DNA of 41,078 bases, from the NCBI GenBank assembly GCA_027451905.1, contig DAIDHV010000012.1, positions 1 to 41,078 on the forward strand, read 5' to 3'. How positions within the stretch are numbered: the stretch's first letter is position 1; each line of letters begins with the position of its first letter. The notes beneath the pieces are model-generated. The model had not been told where the DNA came from, made no database searches, and saw only the letters and a list, made by a program, of their open reading frames with translations. A program made the position numbers and the translations under genes. Shown here one piece after another: positions 6,832 to 12,786 of the stretch. This stretch comes from Armatimonadota bacterium. GTDB taxonomy: Bacteria > Armatimonadota > Fimbriimonadia > Fimbriimonadales > Fimbriimonadaceae.

Positions 6832-7764
6832 TCAAAATAACTTGCGTCGGCGTCCGGCTACCAGACCCACCAACCCTAAGCCCAAGGCTGCGATGGAAGC
6901 CGGCTCTGGAACCGATTGATAGGCTCTTACATAGTCCACTTGCATGGTATAGGTACCGTTGGCTAAGTTTGGAGTCCCTCCATAATTGCCACCAACCGCG
7001 AGGTTCATGACGACATAAAAGGGTTGATCAAATGGAGCGCTTTTATCACCTGGTGAAGCAGAATTAGGAATGACCCAGCCGCCTTGAACGGTCTCATAGT
7101 TGATGCCATCAACAAACCACTTGATTGTGGCAGGAGCCCCGTTTGCGCCTGGAATCCACTCGAGATCGTAGGTGTGCCAATCGGTTGTTGAGAAGCCTTG
7201 GGGTTCAAGCCCAGAGCCAAGGAGGGTTTGGGTCTGAACATATTGGGTTGCTGCAGAATTTCCTGAGTGCAATGATCCTTGGACTAGGCCAGTATCTTGC
7301 CCTTTGGATTCCATGACATCAATTTCTCCTGAACTGGGCCATCCGCCATAGGCATTGTTTTCTGGCATCATCCACAGGGCTGGCCAAAGACCTTGTCCAG
7401 ATGGCAGTTTGGCCCTAAACTCAAATAGCCCGTAGGCTTGGCTAAAAATGGCATTAGAGCGAATTCTTGCTGAAGTATAAGTTTGTGATCCAGGCTGACC
7501 GCTTGCAATGAGGTTGATGTTTAAATTTCCGCCAAAAACATTGGCATTTTGCAAAGAATTTGTATAGGTTTCTTGTTCGCCATTGCCCCATCCGCCTCCT
7601 CCAAGATCGTAGTTCCAGCCGTTGAGGTCTGAGTTGCCGTTATTGAACTCGTCGGCGTAGGTTTCCTTCCAGTTGCCAGGCACGGACTGGGCAAAAGATA
7701 GGGTTGGCAAAATGAAAGCGATGCTCATGCATGTCCATGCAAGAGGGTTACTGAATTTATTCAA
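6832..7764 (-). CDS. GH16 laminarinase-type endo-beta-glucanase with PEP-CTERM anchor
   Basis: This 310-residue secreted hydrolase should cleave beta-1,3 (or mixed 1,3/1,4) glucans. The signal peptide (about 1-25, ending SFAQ) is followed by one GH16 domain. The active-site strand GEIDVMES gives nucleophile E147, helper D149 and acid/base E152; the extra M151 is the beta-bulge form typical of laminarinases. The C-terminal 27 residues hold the PEP-CTERM signal: VPEPAS, a hydrophobic helix, then GRRRK. This signal should direct sorting to the cell surface by an exosortase encoded elsewhere. The start is a TTG at 7764; a downstream ATG (7728) would lose the basic N-terminus. It lies 69 bp after another PEP-CTERM gene on the same strand, with a hairpin between, so it may be partly a separate transcript. 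Confidence 0.88.
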   Translation of the reverse strand: MNKFSNPLAWTCMSIAFILPTLSFAQSVPGNWKETYADEFNNGNSDLNGWNYDLGGGGWGNGEQETYTNSLQNANVFGGNLNINLIASGQPGSQTYTSARIRSNAIFSQAYGLFEFRAKLPSGQGLWPALWMMPENNAYGGWPSSGEIDVMESKGQDTGLVQGSLHSGNSAATQYVQTQTLLGSGLEPQGFSTTDWHTYDLEWIPGANGAPATIKWFVDGINYETVQGGWVIPNSASPGDKSAPFDQPFYVVMNLAVGGNYGGTPNLANGTYTMQVDYVRAYQSVPEPASIAALGLGLVGLVAGRRRKLF

Positions 7765-7792
7765 AAGAAAGTGTCTCTATTTATTGAAAATT

Positions 7793-7822
7793 GCAGGGCA
7801 CAAAAAGGCTTTCATGCCCTGC
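7793..7822 (-). terminator. Intercistronic hairpin between the two PEP-CTERM genes
   Basis: GCAGGGCA (7793-7800) pairs perfectly with TGCCCTGC (7815-7822). On the minus strand it starts 11 nt after the stop codon of the 7834-8472 gene and is followed by AATTTT. It could terminate, or attenuate or stabilise, the message upstream of the GH16 gene. Confidence 0.5.
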
Positions 7823-7833
7823 TGTGGATTGAA

Positions 7834-8472
7834 CTACTTGCGTCGGCGACGGGCTACGAGACCAACCAATCCCAAGCCCAAAGTGGCGATGGACGCGGGC
7901 TCTGGAACAGACTGAGTGACAGACACACCATCAAACCACGAAGAACCACCGTTGGTACCTGGTTGAACAAATAGACAAAGGACCTGGGCGGTGACGGTTC
8001 CAGTGGGTGCTACGGCTGTTACCGATAAAGGAGTCCAGGTATTTTGGGTTGTGGAGTTTGTAATAGAGTTTGAATTTTGGCCAGCACCAGAGATTTCTTG
8101 CCCATTAGCGTTGAAAAACGTCAGACGGATAAATCCGGAGTTGTTGGCTTGCATCGCATCACCAGACCAGTTCAGACCATATCCGGTTGCCGTGTAAGAC
8201 TGGCCAACCGTAAAGTTGAAATCTTGGTAGATTCCAGATGTTCCCGGGAATGTCCCAAATTCCTTGATTTCTCCGACTCCATCGTAGGCGGCCGGTCCAT
8301 TAGTCCCATTGTAGAAAACCTGGTAGGCGTTTCCAAAAGAGTTCCAATTTCCAACTGGTCCTCCACCAATTGCGGATTCAAAACTTCCGTTTGAAATCAG
8401 ATTTTGTGCATTGGCCACGGGGGCAATTGCAACGACGGCGAGAATTGCGGCGAGTGAGTAAATTTTCATCAT
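7834..8472 (-). CDS. PEP-CTERM protein with carbohydrate-binding-like domain
   Basis: This 212-residue exported protein has a signal peptide (about 1-22, ending VANA), then NLISNGSFES, a start typical of galactose-binding-like CBM folds. About 150 residues of beta-sandwich type sequence follow (IYQDFNFTVGQSYTATGYG, SSWFDGVSVTQ). The C-terminus is a PEP-CTERM signal (VPEPAS, hydrophobic helix, ARRRRK), nearly the same as in the neighbouring GH16 enzyme. Probably it is a surface glycan-binding partner of that enzyme, but no ligand can be named. Two start ATGs lie in tandem (8472 and 8469). The gene is first in a minus-strand unit, behind a double LacI-type operator. Confidence 0.78.
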   Translation of the reverse strand: MMKIYSLAAILAVVAIAPVANAQNLISNGSFESAIGGGPVGNWNSFGNAYQVFYNGTNGPAAYDGVGEIKEFGTFPGTSGIYQDFNFTVGQSYTATGYGLNWSGDAMQANNSGFIRLTFFNANGQEISGAGQNSNSITNSTTQNTWTPLSVTAVAPTGTVTAQVLCLFVQPGTNGGSSWFDGVSVTQSVPEPASIATLGLGLVGLVARRRRK

Positions 8473-8486
8473 CGAACCCGTTTTGC

Positions 8487-8515
8487 GAAACGTTTCGCGA
8501 AACGTTTCTATGATA
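8487..8515 (-). promoter_or_regulatory. Double LacI-family-type operator and candidate -10
   Basis: The perfect palindrome GAAACGTTTC occurs twice, at 8487-8496 and 8499-8508, with centres 12 bp apart; both are flanked by GC. It resembles operators of LacI-family sugar regulators (CcpA-type core AAACGNTT). TATCAT on the minus strand (8515-8510) sits directly upstream and could be the -10, placing the transcription start inside the operator pair. The regulator itself is not encoded in this window. Confidence 0.6.
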
Positions 8516-8629
8516 CAACACTTTTTGAGATTTGAGACTAGTATTTATACTGGTTTTTGCACCCCGCTATACGGCTCTGTAATCCGTTCACAGCATCCCT
8601 TTACAAAATCTTGAGCCAAAAGCAACATT

Positions 8630-8662
8630 CATTTCGTGTTTTATCGAAATGTGTGTTACAAT
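8630..8662 (+). promoter_or_regulatory. Candidate ArsR operator and arsR promoter
   Basis: CATTTCG (8630-8636) and CGAAATG (8645-8651) form a perfect 7-bp inverted repeat with an 8-bp spacer. A -10-like TACAAT follows at 8657-8662. The operator therefore covers the -35/-10 spacer, a usual place for an autorepressor. Transcription would start at about 8669-8670, on the ATG of arsR. Confidence 0.55.
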
Positions 8663-8669
8663 GCTGGAT

Positions 8670-9104
8670 ATGGAAAACGAAAGATTTATCCGAATCTCGA
8701 AAGCCCTTGGCGATGACACAAGGCTCAGAATCGTCCAGTTTCTCTCTAACTGCTGCTGCGGGTGCGGGACCGGCGAAGACGAAAGCGAATTAAACGCGTG
8801 CCTTTGCGTCAGCGAAAGCCCTGTCCCTAGTACCGGTGCCAGTTCGAGGCTGTCCCATCCAACCGCAGGAGAAGTTTGCTGTCAGATCAATGGCAACCCT
8901 AAAATTAGCTCGACCGTTTCTCATCACCTCCATGAACTGGAAGGGGCTGAACTGATTACTTTGCAAAAGCAAGGAAAATCGGTTTGCTGTGCCTTGAATC
9001 GGGGAACGCTTCAAGACATGGCGTCTCAGCTCTTGCAGCTTGCAAATGAAGACCAATCCTCTTGCTGCCAATCAAGCAATCGGCAAAAGTCGGCTTGTTG
9101 TTGA
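8670..9104 (+). CDS. arsR: ArsR-family metalloregulator, cysteine-rich
   Basis: This winged-helix repressor probably controls the arsenic operon and releases DNA on binding arsenite. The N-terminal ISKALGDDTRLRIVQFLSN and the recognition region ISSTVSHHLHELEGAELI are classic ArsR. Between them is an insert of about 50 residues holding CCCGC, CLC and, after PTAGEV, a CC pair. More CC pairs follow in the wing (SVCC) and at the tail (SSCC, SACC), 14 cysteines in about 144 residues. An arrangement with PTAGEVCC before the recognition helix is known in some ArsR proteins. I chose the ATG at 8670 because the ATG at 8649 lies inside the operator and the predicted transcript begins at 8669-8670, making it leaderless. 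It is first of three co-directional genes. Confidence 0.88.
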   Translation: MENERFIRISKALGDDTRLRIVQFLSNCCCGCGTGEDESELNACLCVSESPVPSTGASSRLSHPTAGEVCCQINGNPKISSTVSHHLHELEGAELITLQKQGKSVCCALNRGTLQDMASQLLQLANEDQSSCCQSSNRQKSACC

Positions 9105-9136
9105 GCCCACAAATGAAGCAGGAAGTGACAGGAAAG

Positions 9137-9556
9137 ATGAAGCCGGTGCAAATTCTTTATGTCTGCGTGCACAACGCAGGAAGGTCCCAAATGGCAGAAG
9201 CCTTCACCAACTTTCATAGCAAAAGGCTGGGGCTGCCGGTCCTGGCCAGATCGGCAGGCACAATGGGAGGCAAGGAGATCAATCCGATGGCAACACAAGC
9301 CATGGAAGAGGCTGGGATACCTTTGGATGGGCATTCCCCAAAGATTTTGACAGCTGAGATGGCGGAATCGGCAGATTCCATCATCTCGATGGGGTGCGGG
9401 GTTGACGCCGAGAATTGCCCCGTGAAGTTCTTGATGACGGATGATTGGAATCTTTCCGACCCCGCTGGCAAATCCTTGCCAGAGGTGAGGGCGATTCGCG
9501 ATGAGATCGAGGTACGCGTTTTAGGGCTTCTTAGTAATCTGGGAAGCACGCTGTGA
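9137..9556 (+). CDS. arsC: Thioredoxin-type arsenate reductase
   Basis: This 139-residue enzyme reduces arsenate to arsenite using a low-molecular-weight phosphatase fold. The P-loop CVHNAGRS gives C10 and R16. The pair C87 and C94 in MGCGVDAENC has the 7-residue spacing of C82/C89 in thioredoxin-coupled ArsC, and the D in SDPAG is the general acid of the DP motif. All three redox cysteines are therefore present. I prefer the ATG at 9137 (AGGAA just upstream), while the ATG at 9113 is also possible. It lies 32 bp after arsR and overlaps the next gene by 4 bp (GTGA), so the three are cotranscribed and coupled. Confidence 0.9.
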   Translation: MKPVQILYVCVHNAGRSQMAEAFTNFHSKRLGLPVLARSAGTMGGKEINPMATQAMEEAGIPLDGHSPKILTAEMAESADSIISMGCGVDAENCPVKFLMTDDWNLSDPAGKSLPEVRAIRDEIEVRVLGLLSNLGSTL

Positions 9557-10269
9557 GGAAGCGCTACTTGGCAGAATTGGTTGGCACTTTTTTTGTGGTG
9601 TTTATTCCCGCTGCCCTTTCCGCAACCTCATCGCTTCCTGGTGGCGCAGCGGGGCTCTTTACGATTGCAGTTGCCTCTGGCATTGCCGTGCTTGCCATGG
9701 TTTATGCCTTTGGTCCGATCTCTGCCGCCCATTTCAACCCTGCCGTCACCCTTGGGTTTGCCTGCGCTAAAAGGTTCCCTTGGAAGTTTGTAGCCGCGTA
9801 CTGGGCATCTCAGCTAACCGGAAGCGTCCTTGCCGCTGCTGTGGCTTCCCTTCTCTTTGCCAAGGGGGCAGGGGCTCAATTTCCTCACCACCCGTTGGTC
9901 ATCCAAGATTTCGGTACGGAAACAGTGATCACCTTCTTGCTGATGCTGGTCATTATTGCGGTTGCAACTGACCGTCGGGTCAGCTCCACCACTCCTGCCA
10001 TTGCGATCGGCAGCACGGTTGTGGCAGGAGTCCTTATTGGTGGACCGGTTACTGGTGGATCTATGAACCCTGCCCGTGCGTTTGGCCCCAACATCCTCGC
10101 AGGAGGAGCTGGTTTGCAGTGGCTTTGGCTCTACTGGACGGCTCCCTTTGTGGGCGCGGTTTGCGCGGCTCTCTGCTTTGAGGCAATCCGTATCGAGCAC
10201 AAAGAAGCCAAAGGGGCCCCCAACGAACTGCTTTCGGCTTTATCCGATGTTCAAGACATTGCCGGGTGA
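9553..10269 (+). CDS. MIP-family aquaporin, probable arsenite efflux channel
   Basis: This 238-residue channel has six membrane segments and both NPA boxes, N62-P-A in HFNPAVTLGF and N172-P-A in GSMNPARAFGP, the latter followed by the selectivity-filter arginine R175. The start GTG overlaps the stop of arsC, so translation is coupled. In Sinorhizobium-like operons, an aquaporin (AqpS) replaces ArsB/Acr3 and lets arsenite formed by ArsC leave down its gradient. No ArsB, Acr3 or ArsA is present here, so the same role is inferred. Water or glycerol transport cannot be excluded from sequence alone. Confidence 0.88.
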   Translation: MRKRYLAELVGTFFVVFIPAALSATSSLPGGAAGLFTIAVASGIAVLAMVYAFGPISAAHFNPAVTLGFACAKRFPWKFVAAYWASQLTGSVLAAAVASLLFAKGAGAQFPHHPLVIQDFGTETVITFLLMLVIIAVATDRRVSSTTPAIAIGSTVVAGVLIGGPVTGGSMNPARAFGPNILAGGAGLQWLWLYWTAPFVGAVCAALCFEAIRIEHKEAKGAPNELLSALSDVQDIAG

Positions 10270-10384
10270 GTCACTCCCCAATATCCGCCCTTTAGCCCTA
10301 GCTCTTAGCGGACTTGGTGGCGGACGCCCTCTTAAAGGCGACCGATCCGATTTTAGGGATGATGAGGTCTGCAAGTCAAGCCTC

Positions 10385-10413
10385 TTACGACTTGTGAACC
10401 AGTGACGTAAAAT
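10385..10413 (+). promoter_or_regulatory. Candidate promoter of the SpoIIM-family gene
   Basis: TAAAAT (10408-10413) ends 6 nt before the ATG, so the transcript would start on or beside the start codon. A weak TTACGA (10385-10390) sits 17 bp upstream. AGGGG is adjacent to the ATG, too near to act as a normal ribosome binding site. Confidence 0.4.
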
Positions 10414-10419
10414 AGGGGC

Positions 10420-11412
10420 ATGAATGAAACCGATTTCATTCAGAAAGGAAGCGGCCGGTGGCTTCGACTGAGTGAGTTGACCTCGAAAGGAGTTACTAAG
10501 CACAGCCTGTCTGGCGCTGAATTGGATGAATTGCTGGTTTTGTACTTGCAGGTCTCCAAAGACCTTGCCCTTGCCCGCACTCAAGATGCCAACTATGCAA
10601 TTCAGTTAAGGCTCAATGACCTTGTTCTGCAAGCCTACGGGGTTTTGTATCGAAGACCCAAAAAATCGATTGTCTCGGTGGGGATGGATGCGCTAAAAGT
10701 TACGGCTCAGAGCGTTCGCAGAAGGGCAGTTTTTGTTTGGATCGCGGCATCCCTCTTTATCCTTTTTTCGATTCTTACCGCGGTTTTTTCGGCAAATAGC
10801 CACGCCGTTAAAGAGGTGCTTTTGCCGCCGGGCATGGCCCAAAATGCTCAAGCCTGGTTGAAAGGATTTCCCCCAAGATCCAGCGCAGAATCGGGCAGTG
10901 CTATGGGAATGTATGCCTCAAATAACCCGTTGGCTAGCCTTTTAGGGGCAGGATTGACGGCCGGCACCTTTGGGTTTGGCGCCCTTACCGTGCTTTTTGA
11001 AAACGGGGCCAATATGGGGGTTTTGGCAATGATGATGGCAAAGGCAGGAAAGTTGCCCTTTTTGCTTCTTTCTATATTCCCTCACGGTGTGCCCGAACTG
11101 AGCGGATTTATGATTTCGTGCGGGTCGGGAATGTCGGTAGGATGGGCACTCTTGTGCCCAGGAAACAAAACCCGAATTCAATCGGTGCTAGAAGCTGGAA
11201 AGGACGCGGTGCCGATGCTGGCCGCATCCGTGGTTTTGATGTGGATTGCGGCCCCGATCGAAGGCTGGTTTAGCTATGATCCACGCATTCCCCTTGTTGC
11301 AAAGGGGGTTTTTGGAGCCGTGGAAGTTGTGGCCTGGGGCCTATTTTGGACGTTCTGCGGCCGCGAGCGTCCTGCTACTGACGCCAAAACCGCTGTCAAC
11401 CCCCTAGGCTAG
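10420..11412 (+). CDS. SpoIIM-family (stage II sporulation protein M) membrane protein
   Basis: This 330-residue protein has a cytosolic N-terminal helical region of about 100 residues, then about six membrane segments. The motif LFPHGVPELSGFMISCGSG is the signature of the SpoIIM/DUF95 family. In spore formers, SpoIIM acts with SpoIID and SpoIIP in septal peptidoglycan removal, but the family is widespread in non-sporulating bacteria, where its role is unknown and it often neighbours RDD proteins or MoxR/vWA operons. Neither is visible here. It appears leaderless or nearly so. The gene ends 3' to 3' against minus-strand sequence at 11409-11519. Confidence 0.82.
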   Translation: MNETDFIQKGSGRWLRLSELTSKGVTKHSLSGAELDELLVLYLQVSKDLALARTQDANYAIQLRLNDLVLQAYGVLYRRPKKSIVSVGMDALKVTAQSVRRRAVFVWIAASLFILFSILTAVFSANSHAVKEVLLPPGMAQNAQAWLKGFPPRSSAESGSAMGMYASNNPLASLLGAGLTAGTFGFGALTVLFENGANMGVLAMMMAKAGKLPFLLLSIFPHGVPELSGFMISCGSGMSVGWALLCPGNKTRIQSVLEAGKDAVPMLAASVVLMWIAAPIEGWFSYDPRIPLVAKGVFGAVEVVAWGLFWTFCGRERPATDAKTAVNPLG

Positions 11413-11519
11413 GCGGCCAACAAATGTCTTATTAAGACTGCTTCTTCAGCGGGACCACTAATCTCCTCAGCCCACGTAATGACACCACGCCGAACTGCCT
11501 TGATTGCAACAAAATTGGG
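11409..11519 (-). pseudogene. Coding remnant (about 36 codons), unknown
   Basis: On the minus strand a frame without a start codon runs for 36 codons and ends at a TAG overlapping the SpoIIM-family stop. The text NFVAIKAVRRGVITWAEE continues to a tail ending LIRHLLAA and has the composition of a real protein C-terminus. A TAG lies immediately upstream in frame. It may be the tail of a gene whose body has been lost or shifted. It is short, so chance remains possible. Confidence 0.3.
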
Positions 11520-11541
11520 CTAGTCAAGAAAGAATGCGGCC

Positions 11542-12495
11542 CTATTGGTTAGGGCCAAGGTATTTACCAAGCTTTTTCGATGGGTGTTCTCCATTGTAAG
11601 TAATTGTTTGATACTCCCAATCGTTGCCCAAATTCGCTTTCACACTTGCCGGTTCACCATTAGGAAAGTGGCGACGTAAGGCAGCGAGGGCTGCAGGAGG
11701 GTTGGCGTCCCAAGTGAAGCTGAGCCAGGCGAAAAACCAGTCATCATTGCCAGGAAGCAAATGATTGTAGACGTAGCGAATACCCCACTTCTTTTCCATG
11801 TCAGATAATGTACTGTCACCTATTGATTCATTAAAACGGTACATGGCAAAAACCTCCACTCCCTTTGGACAATCTCCAAAATCAACGACTCTTTCTGATC
11901 TTAGCTCAGGTTTATGAATGTTAAGCTCCTTTCTTAGCAAGGCATATTCCCCCAGGTACGTGTGTCCCATGTACGCCGCCGATGCCATCTTCAGGTAGCT
12001 GAAACCCATTTGGGTCTTTGTCTTGGGGCTCCCTAAGGCCATCCAGATTGACTTCATATCATCTTGCTTCATAAGATTTTGCATAAGGGTTGTATCCATC
12101 CAATACCCGTACCTAGAGTAGGCATAGGGCATTGTGCCCAACTTGGCTAACGTAACCTTCATCAAAAAAGCATCCAATTCTTTGATTTTGCCCTCCCTTT
12201 GTAAATCCCTTGCCTTGAGATAATAGGGCAGGAGTTCATGGTCGATGGCGACTTCCCGTCTTCTTGCCCCCGCGTCCAATTGACGTAACATTTCCTTGAT
12301 GGTCTGAGCGTCCGGATGATAGGGTCCTGTGGCCCGAGGATCGTATGTTGGGCTCTTCTTTTGTTGCTGCTGCCCTCCACTTTCTTGCCCGGCAATTGCG
12401 AATGCCACCGAAATTGCGGCCATTACCGCGAAGACGGCACCACGCAGGTGGGGTTGGATTTGCATGAGAGATTGGATTTTACGGTTCGTTTTCAT
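11542..12495 (-). CDS. Secreted protein of unknown function
   Basis: I do not recognise this 317-residue protein. A hydrophobic segment at about residues 19-36 after a basic N-terminus indicates an exported or anchored protein; a Q-rich linker (GGQQQQKK) follows. The rest looks helical and soluble, perhaps repeat-like, with one conserved-looking cysteine in GDCPKGVEVF and many aromatic residues (YAYSRYGYWMD, NDDWFFAWLSFTWD). The ATG at 12495 lies only 4 bp after the end of a coding remnant on the same strand, so the gene may once have been the second of an operon. A second remnant lies just downstream. Confidence 0.6.
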   Translation of the reverse strand: MKTNRKIQSLMQIQPHLRGAVFAVMAAISVAFAIAGQESGGQQQQKKSPTYDPRATGPYHPDAQTIKEMLRQLDAGARRREVAIDHELLPYYLKARDLQREGKIKELDAFLMKVTLAKLGTMPYAYSRYGYWMDTTLMQNLMKQDDMKSIWMALGSPKTKTQMGFSYLKMASAAYMGHTYLGEYALLRKELNIHKPELRSERVVDFGDCPKGVEVFAMYRFNESIGDSTLSDMEKKWGIRYVYNHLLPGNDDWFFAWLSFTWDANPPAALAALRRHFPNGEPASVKANLGNDWEYQTITYNGEHPSKKLGKYLGPNQ

Positions 12496-12499
12496 TGCC

Positions 12500-12707
12500 T
12501 TACTGGTTTATATAAGTCCAAGAGGGGAGGTTTATGGGGATGATCGGGTTGGTATCCAGGGCAGAGCCGATGTCTACAGAGGCTCCGATCGGTATCCAAG
12601 CCCCGTTCACAAGTTCGGCACCGCCCTTGGCTGTCCACTCAATTTCGGCAATAGGGATCTGGAGTCACAAGGTCCCGCAATAAATTCTTGGATTCAAATC
12701 TCAGCAT
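12500..12707 (-). pseudogene. Frameshifted small gene or truncated remnant
   Basis: A 54-codon open stretch (12664 to 12500, minus strand) reads IPIAEIEWTAKGGAELV, then a segment with NGAWIPIGASVDIG, and ends at a TAA 4 bp before the next gene. It has no ATG; an in-frame GTG at 12610 would give a 36-residue peptide. In another frame, an ATG at 12707, directly preceded by GGAGGG, opens MLRFESKNLLRDLVTPD, running into the same region. A single frameshift near 12660 would join both into a protein of about 69 residues. The function is unknown. Confidence 0.35.
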
Positions 12708-12717
12708 CCCTCCGTTG

Positions 12718-12760
12718 CATACTGTATGTTACGTGTAAGGATGAATTTTGCTACGTAGCA
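12718..12760. promoter_or_regulatory. Two operator-like palindromes
   Basis: CATACTGTATG (12718-12728) and the perfect 12-bp TGCTACGTAGCA (12749-12760) lie just upstream of the frameshifted small gene on the minus strand and downstream of the CPBP gene. They may be repressor sites. No promoter hexamers are clear. Confidence 0.3.
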
Positions 12761-12786
12761 CTCACGGAGACTATGTTTCTTCAAAG

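Noticed and set aside
10284-10324. TCCGCC/GGCGGA hairpin after the aquaporin as a terminator
   Set aside because: The 6-bp stem closes a 29-nt loop and has no T tract, too weak to call.
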